Source: Nitrococcus sp. (GTDB lineage Bacteria > Pseudomonadota > Gammaproteobacteria > Nitrococcales > Nitrococcaceae). From it: a DNA stretch of 7,552 nt. Location of the stretch: positions 1 through 7,552 of the forward strand of contig JAKDMK010000107.1 in assembly GCA_030452365.1 (NCBI GenBank), given 5' to 3'. Shown here in pieces: positions 1 through 7,552 of the stretch. A program made the position numbers and the translations under genes. The notes under the pieces are model-generated. The model was not told the DNA's origin. It did not search any database and saw only the letters and a list, made by a program, of their open reading frames with translations. The first letter of the stretch is position 1; every line of letters starts with the position of its first letter.

Positions 1-1105
1 CGACCTCTTCCTCATAGAAATCGGCGACCTTGGCCAGCATGGAGTCCAGCGAGCCCGCTTCCTCGCCGATCGCGATCATCTGCACCACCATATGCGGGAA
101 AAGCCCCGTGCGGCCCGCGGCCCACTGTAGTTGCTGCCCGGCTGCCACTTCCTCACGCATGCCGCGCACCGCCTGACCATAGACGCGATTGCCGGTGGCA
201 CCGGAGACGGATTCGAGGGCATCCACCAACGGCACGCCGGCGGCGAACATCGTCGAGAGCGTTCTGGCGAATCGGGCAAGCGCGGCTTTGCGCAGGATCG
301 CGCCGATGATCGGGATGCGCAGCGATACCCGATCCACCCAATGGGCGACTTTGCGCGAGCGTTTGTGGGCGCGGGCGAAAGCCATTGCGGCGGCGCCAAG
401 CCCGCCGGCGATGAGCCACCAGTATTTCTGGAAGGCATCCGAGAGATCAATGACCATCCTGGTAAAGGCGGGCAGATCCGCGCCAAAACCACGGAACAGC
501 TCTTCGAACTGAGGTACTACGAAGATCAACAAGATGGCGGTGACGATGAAGGCGACGACCAGCACGGCGGTCGGATAGAACAGCGCCTTTTTGATTTTCT
601 TCTTGATGGACTCGGTTTTCTCCTTATAGGTAGCGATCTTATCGAGCAGAGTGTCCAGCACGCCGGCGTGCTCGCCGGCGGCGACCAAATTACAGACCAG
701 TTCGTCGAAATACGCTGGGTGCTTGCGCAGGGCTTCGGCGAGGCTAATGCCGGCTTCAATAGTCTCCTTGATGCCCAGCACGAGCTTTTGCATGCTCGGG
801 TTTTCGTGACCGCGACCGATGATGTCGAATGCCTGCACCAGCGGTACACCTGAGTTCAGCATGGTAGAGAGCTGCCGCGTAAGCACCGCGATATCACCGG
901 CGCTGATCTTCTTTTTGCGCGGACCCTGTCCCAGGCTCAGCAGAGTCGATTTGCGCCGGACTTTCTGCGCTGCGATCCCTTGCTGGCGCAGATTAGCGCG
1001 TAATTTCGTGACGTTCTCGGCCTGGCTATTGCCGTTGATCTTGCGCCCATTACGATCGACGCCCTCCCAGATGAAGCTCGTCAGCTTGATTGCCTTTTCC
1101 GCCAT
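1..1105 (-). CDS. pilC: Type IV pilus inner-membrane platform protein PilC (3' end beyond the window)
   Basis: PilC is the polytopic inner-membrane protein on which the PilB and PilT motors act to add or remove pilins. Translation from the ATG at 1105 gives 368 residues with no stop before the edge. The family is usually about 400 residues, so only about 35-40 C-terminal residues, including the last membrane helix, should be missing. The N-terminus (FIWEGVDRNGRKINGNSQAE, residues 11-30) is typical of PilC. Two T2SF domains are visible, at about 71-194 and from about 274 to the edge. Each carries the repeated pattern L-ST-M-(N/A)-(S/A)-GVPLV-(Q/D)-A and a later A-x-GE-x-AG-x-LD. Membrane helices lie at about 176-197 and 227-245. 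The start sits five bases after the pilB stop, behind a GGTGG inside the end of pilB, so the pair is probably translationally coupled. The identification is very secure. The order suggests pilD to the left, outside the window. Confidence 0.96.
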   Translation of the reverse strand, partial: MAEKAIKLTSFIWEGVDRNGRKINGNSQAENVTKLRANLRQQGIAAQKVRRKSTLLSLGQGPRKKKISAGDIAVLTRQLSTMLNSGVPLVQAFDIIGRGHENPSMQKLVLGIKETIEAGISLAEALRKHPAYFDELVCNLVAAGEHAGVLDTLLDKIATYKEKTESIKKKIKKALFYPTAVLVVAFIVTAILLIFVVPQFEELFRGFGADLPAFTRMVIDLSDAFQKYWWLIAGGLGAAAMAFARAHKRSRKVAHWVDRVSLRIPIIGAILRKAALARFARTLSTMFAAGVPLVDALESVSGATGNRVYGQAVRGMREEVAAGQQLQWAAGRTGLFPHMVVQMIAIGEEAGSLDSMLAKVADFYEEEV

Positions 1106-1110
1106 GGTTT

Positions 1111-2826
1111 CTAGTCCACCGTTACCCGATTGAGTTCTTCCAGGCTCGTTACGCCTTGCCTGACCTTGAGGAGACCTGATTGACGCAGGTTGCTGACCTT
1201 GTCGCGGCTGGCCTGCTCGGAGAGCTGCATGGCGTTGCCACCTTCCATGATGATCCGCCCCATGGTCTCTGTGACTGGCATTACTTGATAGATGCCCACA
1301 CGGCCCTTGTAGCCATCCGCACACTGCTCGCAGCCTTTCGCGGCATAGACCACTAGGCCATTGAGCATGTCCTCGTGAAAGCCCTCCTTGAGCAGAGCCT
1401 CTTTGGGGATATCGACCGGCTGCTTACAGTGTTTGCAAAGCCGCCGGGCAAGCCGTTGGGCGATGATCAAGCTCACCGACGTGGCAACGTTGTACGGCGC
1501 AACCCCCATGTTGGCCATCCGGGCCAGAGTTTGCGGGGCGTCGTTGGTATGCAATGTCGAGAGCACGAGGTGGCCGGTCTGCGCGGCTTTGATGGCGATC
1601 TCGGCGGTCTCGAGATCGCGGATTTCGCCCACCATGATGATATCCGGGTCTTGACGCAGAAACGCCCGCAGCGCGGCGGCGAACGTGAGTCCGGCCTTCA
1701 TATTGAGGTTGACCTGATTGATGCCGGGGACGTTGATCTCCACCGGGTCTTCGACTGTCGAAATGTTGCGATCGGCGGTATTGAGGATATTAAGCGCGGT
1801 GTACAACGAAACCGTCTTGCCCGAGCCCGTCGGGCCAGTTACCAGTACCATCCCGTAGGGTTTGTGGATGTATTTGAGGAAGATCTCCTTTTGCTGATCC
1901 TCGTAGCCCAGCTGCTCGATGCCCATTTGAGTGCTGGAGGGATCCAGGATGCGCAGGACGGTCTTCTCGCCGAACAGGGTGGGGCAGGTATTGACGCGAA
2001 ACTCAATGGCCCGGCGCTTGGACAGGTTCATCTTGATGCGCCCGTCTTGCGGCACGCGGCGCTCGGCGATATCGAGCCGTGCCATCACCTTGAGCCGTGC
2101 CGCCATTCGTGGCGCGAGCAGGATAGGTGGAGCGGCCACCTCGCGCAGCACGCCATCCTGGCGAAAGCGGACCCGATACTGTTTCTCATAGGGTTCGAAG
2201 TGGATATCGGAGGCACCTTTGTTGATCCCATCGAGCAGCACCTTGTTGATGAAGCGGACCACCGGCGCATCATCGGCATCGGATTCGCTGGCATCCGGCT
2301 CGCGTTCGGTGTCCCCGGAGCTGATATCGAGGTTTTCCAGATCCTCGTCCAAATCCATATCCGACAGGGAATCGTCGGCGCGCTCGAGTGCACTATCGAT
2401 CGCTCTGCCGAGCTGATCATCCTCGACCAGCACCGGATCGGTGCTGAGCCCGGTGTGAAACTTGAACTCATCGAGTGCGTCTAGATTAGTGGGATCGGAG
2501 ACGGCCACGTACAGGCGTTTGCCGCGTTTGATGATCGGCAAAGCGCGGTGACGGCGGATCAGCTTCTCGCTGACCTGAGAGACCACGTTGGGATTGATCT
2601 CAAGCGCCGCTAGATCGAACAACGGTACGCCGAATTCGCTCGAAGCGGCGCTGGCGATGCTCTTTGCGTCCAACAGGCTGTGCTCGACCAGATAGGTGAC
2701 GAACGGCGTGCTCGCCTTCTTGGAATTGCTCAACGCCTGCCGGACCTCGTCCTCCCCGATCAATCGGTTCTCAACCAGACGCCGGGCAAGGCCGCCAAGC
2801 TTTAACGATGGGCTGGCGGTGGCCAT
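1111..2826 (-). CDS. pilB: Type IV pilus assembly (extension) ATPase PilB
   Basis: Cytoplasmic hexameric ATPase of the GspE/PilB secretion ATPase family, powering pilus extension through PilC. The protein has 571 residues, the normal family length. An N-terminal T2SSE_N/MshEN-type domain covers about 1-150. A very acidic, probably flexible linker follows at 151-187. The ATPase core contains Walker A GPTGSGKT at 331-338, an Asp box around STVEDPVE (356-363), Walker B around DPDIIMVGEIRD (393-404) and a His box TGHLVLSTLHTND (417-429). Two CxxC pairs (C464/C467 and C499/C502) match the zinc-binding motif of extension ATPases and favour PilB over the retraction ATPase PilT. The ATG at 2826 has a purine-rich GAAGGG seven bases upstream. 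It is the first gene of the visible pilB-pilC unit, and no pilin gene precedes it. No truncation or missing catalytic residue is seen. Confidence 0.97.
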   Translation of the reverse strand: MATASPSLKLGGLARRLVENRLIGEDEVRQALSNSKKASTPFVTYLVEHSLLDAKSIASAASSEFGVPLFDLAALEINPNVVSQVSEKLIRRHRALPIIKRGKRLYVAVSDPTNLDALDEFKFHTGLSTDPVLVEDDQLGRAIDSALERADDSLSDMDLDEDLENLDISSGDTEREPDASESDADDAPVVRFINKVLLDGINKGASDIHFEPYEKQYRVRFRQDGVLREVAAPPILLAPRMAARLKVMARLDIAERRVPQDGRIKMNLSKRRAIEFRVNTCPTLFGEKTVLRILDPSSTQMGIEQLGYEDQQKEIFLKYIHKPYGMVLVTGPTGSGKTVSLYTALNILNTADRNISTVEDPVEINVPGINQVNLNMKAGLTFAAALRAFLRQDPDIIMVGEIRDLETAEIAIKAAQTGHLVLSTLHTNDAPQTLARMANMGVAPYNVATSVSLIIAQRLARRLCKHCKQPVDIPKEALLKEGFHEDMLNGLVVYAAKGCEQCADGYKGRVGIYQVMPVTETMGRIIMEGGNAMQLSEQASRDKVSNLRQSGLLKVRQGVTSLEELNRVTVD

Positions 2827-2859
2827 GAGCAGACCCTTCTCCGTACTCGGCCGTTGGGC

Positions 2860-2869
2860 GTGTCGACAC
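2860..2869. repeat. 10-base perfect palindrome in the pilB leader
   Basis: GTGTCGACAC is self-complementary and lies 34-43 bases upstream of the pilB ATG. Its place in the leader would suit a regulator site, but a single 10-base palindrome is also expected by chance in a window of this size, and I recognise no known operator in it. Confidence 0.2.
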
Positions 2870-3174
2870 AGGTGGGCAACATGTTCGCTACCTTGATGGC
2901 GCGGCTCTTGGTAGAGTTAGCGGTTAACACAACATGGGCTTGATCAGTACATAGCCGCCAATCGCAGGCGGTTTGCGGAAGGCCAGAGCAAGCTCACCGC
3001 GGGCAATTCTCCCGATTACCTTAAAGGTGGCGACGAAAGATGGCGTATTTGATCATGACAATGACGCTTGTTCCGCCGAGCAGTTCGCAATTTCCTTTGG
3101 GTCTGTTGACTTGCGGGCTCAGCCGGGGGAGCGCAATGTCCCCGGTCGCAGCCCGCTGCAGTTAGTTCCACTAT

Positions 3175-3194
3175 GCCGAAACCACCGGTTCGGC
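3175..3194. repeat. Small hairpin ahead of the MlaC-like gene
   Basis: GCCGAA-(A)-CC pairs with GGTTCGGC across an ACC loop, giving 8 base pairs with one bulged A (3181). It ends 37 bases before the preferred ATG at 3232, so it could lie in the 5' leader of that mRNA. There is no following T-run on either strand, so it is not a standard terminator. Its function, if any, is unknown. Confidence 0.3.
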
Positions 3195-3217
3195 TACGCT
3201 CATTTGGCGCTGGATGA

Positions 3218-3224
3218 AGAGGAG
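3218..3224 (+). promoter_or_regulatory. Ribosome binding site deciding the MlaC-like start
   Basis: AGAGGAG lies exactly seven bases before the ATG at 3232, a near-ideal Shine-Dalgarno arrangement. The longer reading from the ATG at 3214 would put this site inside the coding region and has no comparable site of its own (only GCGCTGG immediately before it). The shorter start is therefore preferred. It removes six residues (MKRSKG) and leaves a compact signal peptide. Confidence 0.75.
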
Positions 3225-3231
3225 CAAAGGC

Positions 3232-3891
3232 ATGCTTCGCCGGATATTTGCAACACCTGTTGCTGGTAACGCGGTGGTGGTAGGGGCCGTGTTGCTCTGG
3301 CTGATTCTTGCGCAGGCGGCCGCCCAATCGACGGCGCAGCAAAGCCCCGTAGAGGTGGTTGCGCAGTTGCAGCAAAAGCTTGTTGCGGTTTGGCGCTCGG
3401 ATACGAGCTTCCAACGGCGCTTCGAATCGCTTGCTCCGGTCATCACAGCCAGCCATGATTTTGCAACCATGACCCGGTTCGCGCTCGGTAACCGATGGCA
3501 AGAGTTGAACCCGGCACAACGTGAGCAGTTTGTGGCTATTTTTCGGCGTCTGTCGATTGCCACCTACGCCGATCGCTTCGATGACTATGATGGTGAGCGC
3601 TTCGTGCAATCAGGCCAACGTAGCCTCTCTGAGGATCAGCACCTAGTGCAAACCCAACTTTGGCTGAGCGATGGCACCCAGATACGGCTTGACTATCTGC
3701 TTCATCAGCAGGGCGGCCAATGGACGATCATCAATGTCCTTGCCGAGGGAGTCAGCGAGCTCGCCATCAAGCGCTCTGAGTACACCGCCTTTATCCGCGA
3801 TCACGGCTTCACTGCGCTGGTCCAAGAGCTGCAGCGCAAGATATCCGATATGGCCAGTGAGCAGCGTGCCACACCCGCGCCAAGCGATTAA
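3232..3891 (+). CDS. MlaC/Ttg2D/HpnM-family secreted phospholipid-binding protein
   Basis: Predicted periplasmic protein of 219 residues in the Tol_Tol_Ttg2 (MlaC) family. These shuttle phospholipids, or in the HpnM branch are associated with hopanoid transport, between the two membranes. A signal peptide is clear: basic MLRR, a hydrophobic stretch at about 11-27, then small residues (AQAAAQ) suiting signal peptidase I cleavage near residue 30-32. The mature part has the family pattern: HDFATMTRFALGNRW at 75-89, NPAQREQF at 93-100, TYADRFDDYDGERF at 111-124, and W154-T-I-I-N-V with the following VLAEGVSEL (159-167), then a C-terminal F173...F183 helix. The ATYADRF-DDYDGERF segment resembles HpnM more than classical MlaC, but that is from memory. 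There is no MlaF, MlaE, MlaD or MlaB beside it, so its transporter must be encoded elsewhere. It can also be read from the ATG at 3214, adding six residues. The role in this organism is inferred from family only. Confidence 0.85.
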   Translation: MLRRIFATPVAGNAVVVGAVLLWLILAQAAAQSTAQQSPVEVVAQLQQKLVAVWRSDTSFQRRFESLAPVITASHDFATMTRFALGNRWQELNPAQREQFVAIFRRLSIATYADRFDDYDGERFVQSGQRSLSEDQHLVQTQLWLSDGTQIRLDYLLHQQGGQWTIINVLAEGVSELAIKRSEYTAFIRDHGFTALVQELQRKISDMASEQRATPAPSD

Positions 3892-3905
3892 GCGTTGATC
3901 CGGGG

Positions 3906-3967
3906 GGTAGGGCAGGCGCTGGCCCATTGATCTGAGACAGTCATGGGCGGAAACAACAGGCCCTACC
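3906..3967. repeat. Two-tier inverted repeat in the astD leader
   Basis: The outer arms GGTAGGGC (3906-3913) and GCCCTACC (3960-3967) are perfect 8-base complements. Inside them, 3922-3948 forms a second hairpin: GCCCA, TGA and CTG pair with CAG, TCA and TGGGC, giving 11 base pairs with two bulged T bases (one at 3927 or 3928, one at 3931) and an AGA triloop. The element lies 15 bases after the MlaC-like stop and ends 43 bases before the astD ATG. There is no T-tail on the plus strand, so it is not a textbook intrinsic terminator. It might act as an mRNA processing or stability structure between the two genes, or as a regulator binding region; the sequence alone does not decide. Confidence 0.5.
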
Positions 3968-3969
3968 TA

Positions 3970-3985
3970 TGGCTGCATGAAGGCC
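3970..3985 (+). promoter_or_regulatory. Weak sigma-54 promoter candidate ahead of astD
   Basis: TGGC at 3970-3973 followed by GGC at 3982-3984 gives the GG-N10-GC spacing of a -24/-12 promoter (GG 3971-3972, GC 3983-3984). E. coli astC is known to be driven by sigma-54 with NtrC, which makes the position interesting. The match is poor outside the core: the TT expected before the -12 GC is AG, and I see no NtrC-type site upstream. Transcription from it would start near 3996, leaving about 15 bases before the ATG at 4011. A chance match is likely. Confidence 0.15.
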
Positions 3986-4010
3986 ATTGAGGCAGAGCCC
4001 AGAGAAGTCT

Positions 4011-5480
4011 ATGCAGAGAAAGGATCAGTTGATCGGCAATACCTGGGTAGCCGGTGAGGGGCCAGCGTTCGCCTCCCGTGACCCCGCCAGTAACGAGGTA
4101 GTTTGGGAGGGTGCGCAGGCCAGCGCGGAGCAGGTCAGGCAGGCGGTTGAGGTTGCGCGCGCCGCTTTCGAGGGCTGGAGCGAGCGCGCCTTTGGCGATC
4201 GGCTGCAAATCATTCGCCGCTTCGGTAGGCGGTTGGAGGCGGATAGGCACGCACTTGCCGAGAACCTCTCGCGCGAGACTGGAAAACCCACTTGGGAAGC
4301 GCTCACCGAGGTGGCCGCCATGATCGGCAAGATCGAACTCTCGGTGCGCGCGTATAAAGAGCGAACGGGTATCCGCGAGCGCGAGATAGCCGGCGGACTG
4401 TCCATCGTGCGCCACAAGGCACAAGGCGTGGTCGCGGTTTTTGGGCCATTCAACTTTCCCGGGCATCTACCGAACGGGCACATCATCCCAGCGCTGCTTG
4501 CCGGTAATACGGTGGTTTTCAAGCCGAGCGAGTTCACGCCGCTTTGCGCCGAGCACGTACTGCGCCTGTGGCTGCAAGCCGGGCTGCCAGGCGGCGTCAT
4601 CAATCTGGTGCAAGGTGATCGGGACATCGGCGGGGTGCTTGCCGCCGAGCCGGGTATCGACGGGTTGTTTTTTACCGGCAGTGCGGCTACTGGTCGATTG
4701 CTGCAGCGCCGGTTTTGCGAGCAGCCGGAAAAGATCCTGGCCTTGGAGATGGGCGGCAACAATCCGTTGGTCGTTATGCCGGGGGTCAACGTTCGGGCGG
4801 CTGTCTACTCGATCATTCAATCCGCCTACCTGACGGCTGGACAGCGTTGCAGCTGTGCGCGGCGACTCTACCTGCCACAGGGCAAGGCCGGGGATGATCT
4901 ACTTGAGGCCCTGAGCGAGGCGGTGAGCAGCCTGCAGATCGGAAGCTGGCGCGATGTCGAACCGCCCTTCATGGGGCCCGTTATCTCCGCGGCGGCCGCA
5001 ACGGAATTGCTCGCGATGCAGGCGCGCATGGAGCACCTGGGCGGGCGGGTGCTGGTAGCGATGCGGCAACTTCGCGCGGCGACCGGTCTGTTGTCGCCAG
5101 GGCTCATGGACGTGGGCGGGATTGGCGAGCCGCCCGACGAGGAGCATTTCGGTCCGTTCCTGCAAGTGGCGCGCTACGATACGCTCGAGCAGGCGATCAC
5201 CCTGGCCAATGCCACCCGCTTCGGCCTGGCCGCGGGCCTATTGGGCGGCCGCCGGGCTGACTTCGAGCGCTTCCTACGGCGTAGCCGCGCCGGGGTCGTC
5301 AACTGGAATCGACCGCTTACCGGCGCGAGCTCGGAAGCGCCATTCGGCGGGGTGGGAATAAGCGGCAATCACCGCCCAAGCGCTTACTACGCGGCGGATT
5401 ACTGCGCCTACCCGGTGGCTTCGCTGCAGGCCGATAAGCTGGCCTTGCCGGAGCGACTCAGCCCGGGCGTCAAGCTGTGA
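4011..5480 (+). CDS. astD: N-succinylglutamate 5-semialdehyde dehydrogenase AstD
   Basis: NAD-dependent aldehyde dehydrogenase oxidising N-succinylglutamate 5-semialdehyde to N-succinylglutamate, step 4 of the AST arginine pathway; cytoplasmic. From the ATG at 4011 it has 489 residues (E. coli AstD 492) and aligns along its whole length: [11 protein letters not shown] at 5-15, [15 protein letters not shown] at 143-157 with oxyanion Asn148, FKPSE at 170-174, the nucleotide-binding FTGSAATG at 221-228, general base Glu246 in LEMGGNNP, nucleophile Cys280 in [10 protein letters not shown], cofactor-binding Glu378 in EEHFGP, and the AstD-typical C-terminal [25 protein letters not shown] at 3987 would add eight residues, but those are not expected by the family, and the ATG has a modest AGAGAAG site just upstream. 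It is the first gene of the visible ast run and its stop overlaps the astB start. All key residues are present. Confidence 0.97.
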   Translation: MQRKDQLIGNTWVAGEGPAFASRDPASNEVVWEGAQASAEQVRQAVEVARAAFEGWSERAFGDRLQIIRRFGRRLEADRHALAENLSRETGKPTWEALTEVAAMIGKIELSVRAYKERTGIREREIAGGLSIVRHKAQGVVAVFGPFNFPGHLPNGHIIPALLAGNTVVFKPSEFTPLCAEHVLRLWLQAGLPGGVINLVQGDRDIGGVLAAEPGIDGLFFTGSAATGRLLQRRFCEQPEKILALEMGGNNPLVVMPGVNVRAAVYSIIQSAYLTAGQRCSCARRLYLPQGKAGDDLLEALSEAVSSLQIGSWRDVEPPFMGPVISAAAATELLAMQARMEHLGGRVLVAMRQLRAATGLLSPGLMDVGGIGEPPDEEHFGPFLQVARYDTLEQAITLANATRFGLAAGLLGGRRADFERFLRRSRAGVVNWNRPLTGASSEAPFGGVGISGNHRPSAYYAADYCAYPVASLQADKLALPERLSPGVKL

Positions 5481-6820
5481 GCGCGATCGAGGTGAATTTC
5501 GACGGCTTGGTCGGTACCACGCACAACTATGCCGGGCTCGCCTTCGGCAATCTCGCCTCGCAGCGCAGCGCCGGTGCGGCATCCAACCCTCGGGCGGCGG
5601 CGCAGCAGGGCTTGCGCAAGATGAAGGTATTGCATGATCTGGGGCTTAGGCAGGCCGTGCTGCCACCTCAAGAACGCCCGGCGATGGTCGTGCTGCGCCA
5701 ACTTGGGTTCGGCGGCAGCGATGCCGCGGTGCTCGCCGGCGCCGGGCGCACGGCGCCGCGGCTGCTCGCCGCCTGTTGCTCCGCCGCCAGCATGTGGGCG
5801 GCCAACGCAGCCACGGTCTCTCCCGGCGCCGATACGGCGGACGGGCGGGTGCATTTCACGCCGGCCAACCTTATCAGCGGATTACACCGGGCAATCGAGC
5901 CGCCTACGACGGCGCGGGCGTTGCAGGCCATCTTTGCCGATGAATCCCATTTCGCTCATCATGCGCCGTTGCCGGCGGTCGAGCGGTTGGGCGACGAGGG
6001 GGCCGCCAATCATATGCGCCTGTGCTCGGAATACGGCGCCGCCGGGGTGGAGCTTTTCGTCTACGGCAAGAGCGGCTTTGCCTCTGGCCCTGCCCCCCGG
6101 CATTTTCCGGCGCGTCAGTCGCTGGAAGCCTCGCGGGCGGTGGCGCGGTTACATGGGCTCGCTCCGCAGCGCAGCGTATTCGCCCAGCAGAATCCGCAGC
6201 TGATCGACGCCGGGGTATTTCACAACGATGTCATCGCCGTGGGCAATGCGCATGTGCTGCTGCATCACGAGCGCGCCTTTGTCGAGCCCGCCGCGGTGCA
6301 GCGGCGGCTGCAGCGCGCTTTCGGTGAGCCGCCATTGTGCTTCATCGTCGTGCCCGAGGCGAGAATCAACGCGGCGCAGGCCGTGGACTGCTATCTGTTC
6401 AACAGCCAGCTGGTGACGTTGGCGAGTGGAGAGATGGCGTTGATTTTGCCGGAAGAATGCCGCCGCTCGGCGCGGGTTTGGGGCTGGCTCAGCGAGCTTC
6501 TGGAGCAGCAAACGCCCATTCGGCGGCTGGTCGTGATCGACGTCACAGAGAGCATGCGCAACGGTGGCGGGCCGGCCTGCCTGCGCTTGCGCGTGGTGCT
6601 CACGGCCGCGCAGCTCGCGGCCGTGAACGCGGGCGTGTTGTTGGATGAGCCGCTGTTTGAAACCCTGGGCGCGTGGGTCGATCGCCACTACCGTGATCAG
6701 CTCACGGCGGCGGATTTGACTGATCCGGCGCTGCTCGTTGAATCTCGCACGGCTCTCGACGAGCTCACCGGGATTCTGCGGCTCGGCCCAATCTACCCTT
6801 TTCAGCTTCTTGGCGCTTGA
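5477..6820 (+). CDS. astB: N-succinylarginine dihydrolase AstB
   Basis: Hydrolyses N2-succinylarginine to N2-succinylornithine, two ammonia and CO2, step 2 of the AST pathway; a cytoplasmic enzyme of the amidinotransferase (pentein) fold. The protein has 447 residues, the same length as E. coli AstB as I recall it. It starts [21 protein letters not shown]. The catalytic triad is in place: Glu174 in LGDEGAANH, His249 in [10 protein letters not shown] and Cys368 in [13 protein letters not shown]. Other family blocks are [11 protein letters not shown] (72-82), [20 protein letters not shown] (105-126), FAQQNP (235-240), YLFNSQL (306-312), LPEECR (324-329) and the C-terminal YPFQ. The start is GTG at 5477, overlapping the astD TGA by four bases. 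There is no strong ribosome site, so translation probably depends on coupling to astD. The next gene begins 36 bases after its stop. Confidence 0.97.
   Translation: MSAIEVNFDGLVGTTHNYAGLAFGNLASQRSAGAASNPRAAAQQGLRKMKVLHDLGLRQAVLPPQERPAMVVLRQLGFGGSDAAVLAGAGRTAPRLLAACCSAASMWAANAATVSPGADTADGRVHFTPANLISGLHRAIEPPTTARALQAIFADESHFAHHAPLPAVERLGDEGAANHMRLCSEYGAAGVELFVYGKSGFASGPAPRHFPARQSLEASRAVARLHGLAPQRSVFAQQNPQLIDAGVFHNDVIAVGNAHVLLHHERAFVEPAAVQRRLQRAFGEPPLCFIVVPEARINAAQAVDCYLFNSQLVTLASGEMALILPEECRRSARVWGWLSELLEQQTPIRRLVVIDVTESMRNGGGPACLRLRVVLTAAQLAAVNAGVLLDEPLFETLGAWVDRHYRDQLTAADLTDPALLVESRTALDELTGILRLGPIYPFQLLGA

Positions 6821-7552
<732 letters not shown>

Larger units (their letters stand above)
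2827..3231. other. Divergent intergenic region between pilB and the MlaC-like gene
   Basis: About 400 bases lie between the pilB start (minus) and the preferred start of the MlaC-like gene (plus). I read both strands and all frames. The open frames here have no ribosome site, no recognisable domain and unlike-protein composition. There is no tRNA T-loop, and no pilin-like prepilin signal (K-GFTLIEL) that would mark pilA. It must hold the control signals for both divergent units, but I see no convincing -35/-10 pair. A TTGACT at 3106-3111 has no matching -10 at 16-18 bases. It contains the palindrome at 2860-2869 and the hairpin at 3175-3194, described separately. A CCGCC/GGCGG stem (2955-2971) has no T-tail, so it is not called a terminator. 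Confidence 0.7.

Noticed and set aside
131..853. Plus-strand open frame of 240 codons opposite pilC
   Set aside because: The minus strand reads as unmistakable PilC throughout. The opposing frame has no recognisable domain and low-complexity, Gly/Asp-rich composition typical of the antisense of a GC-rich gene.
1375..2484. Plus-strand open frame of 369 codons opposite pilB
   Set aside because: It lies wholly across the conserved ATPase core of PilB. Its His/Gly/Asp-rich translation matches nothing I recognise and has no ribosome site; a shadow frame.
2940..3055. Two TTGATCA sequences (2940-2946 and 3049-3055) as FNR/Anr half-sites
   Set aside because: Neither has the second half ATCAA at the needed four-base spacing, so they do not make an FNR-type box.
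2973..3269. Plus-strand open frame of 98 codons ahead of the MlaC-like gene
   Set aside because: No ribosome site, no domain, and it overlaps the start of the MlaC-like gene, which has a strong ribosome site of its own.
3016..3609. Minus-strand open frame of 197 codons spanning the intergenic region and the MlaC-like gene
   Set aside because: It covers the well-supported secreted protein on the other strand, and its Arg/His/Cys-rich translation shows no domain; considered and dropped as a candidate small gene for the gap.
3987..4010. TTG start giving an AstD eight residues longer
   Set aside because: The extension is not expected from the family, and the ATG at 4011 gives the usual length and N-terminus.
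3977..4057. 26-codon frame overlapping the astD start, a possible leader peptide
   Set aside because: It begins with ATG and ends inside astD, but has no ribosome site and no run of Arg codons or other sensing feature that would suggest attenuation.

Overview
This window looks like ordinary chromosome from a gammaproteobacterium with fairly high GC (roughly 60% by eye). The supporting evidence is a type IV pilus pilB-pilC pair and an arginine succinyltransferase (AST) catabolic cluster whose proteins align closely, from memory, with the E. coli and Pseudomonas AST enzymes. I cannot place it to genus from the sequence alone.

Left part (1-2826, minus strand): pilC, cut by the left window edge, lies behind a complete pilB. 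The two are five bases apart and read leftward. They encode the inner-membrane platform and the extension ATPase of the type IV pilus. No pilin gene lies ahead of pilB.

Middle (2827-3231): a divergent intergenic region of about 400 bases with no convincing gene. It holds the leaders of pilB (minus) and of the next gene (plus), a 10-base palindrome and a small hairpin.

Right part (3232-7552, plus strand): a secreted MlaC/Ttg2D/HpnM-family lipid-binding protein stands alone, without its usual ABC transporter partners. About 120 bases later comes astD-astB-astC. AstB, AstC and AstD carry out steps 2, 3 and 4 of arginine catabolism: N2-succinylarginine to N2-succinylornithine plus ammonia and CO2, transamination to succinylglutamate semialdehyde, and oxidation to succinylglutamate. 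astB starts inside the astD stop region, and astC follows after 36 bases and runs off the right edge. astA (step 1) and astE (step 5) are not in the window, and the order D-B-C differs from the common C-A-D-B-E order. A two-tier inverted repeat lies ahead of astD, and no T-tailed terminator separates the MlaC-like gene from the ast genes.

I found no mobile element, CRISPR array, tRNA, rRNA or evidence of a novel defence or other undescribed system. The points most worth a second look are the ast gene order, the structured astD leader, the orphan MlaC-like gene and an altered conserved motif in AstC.
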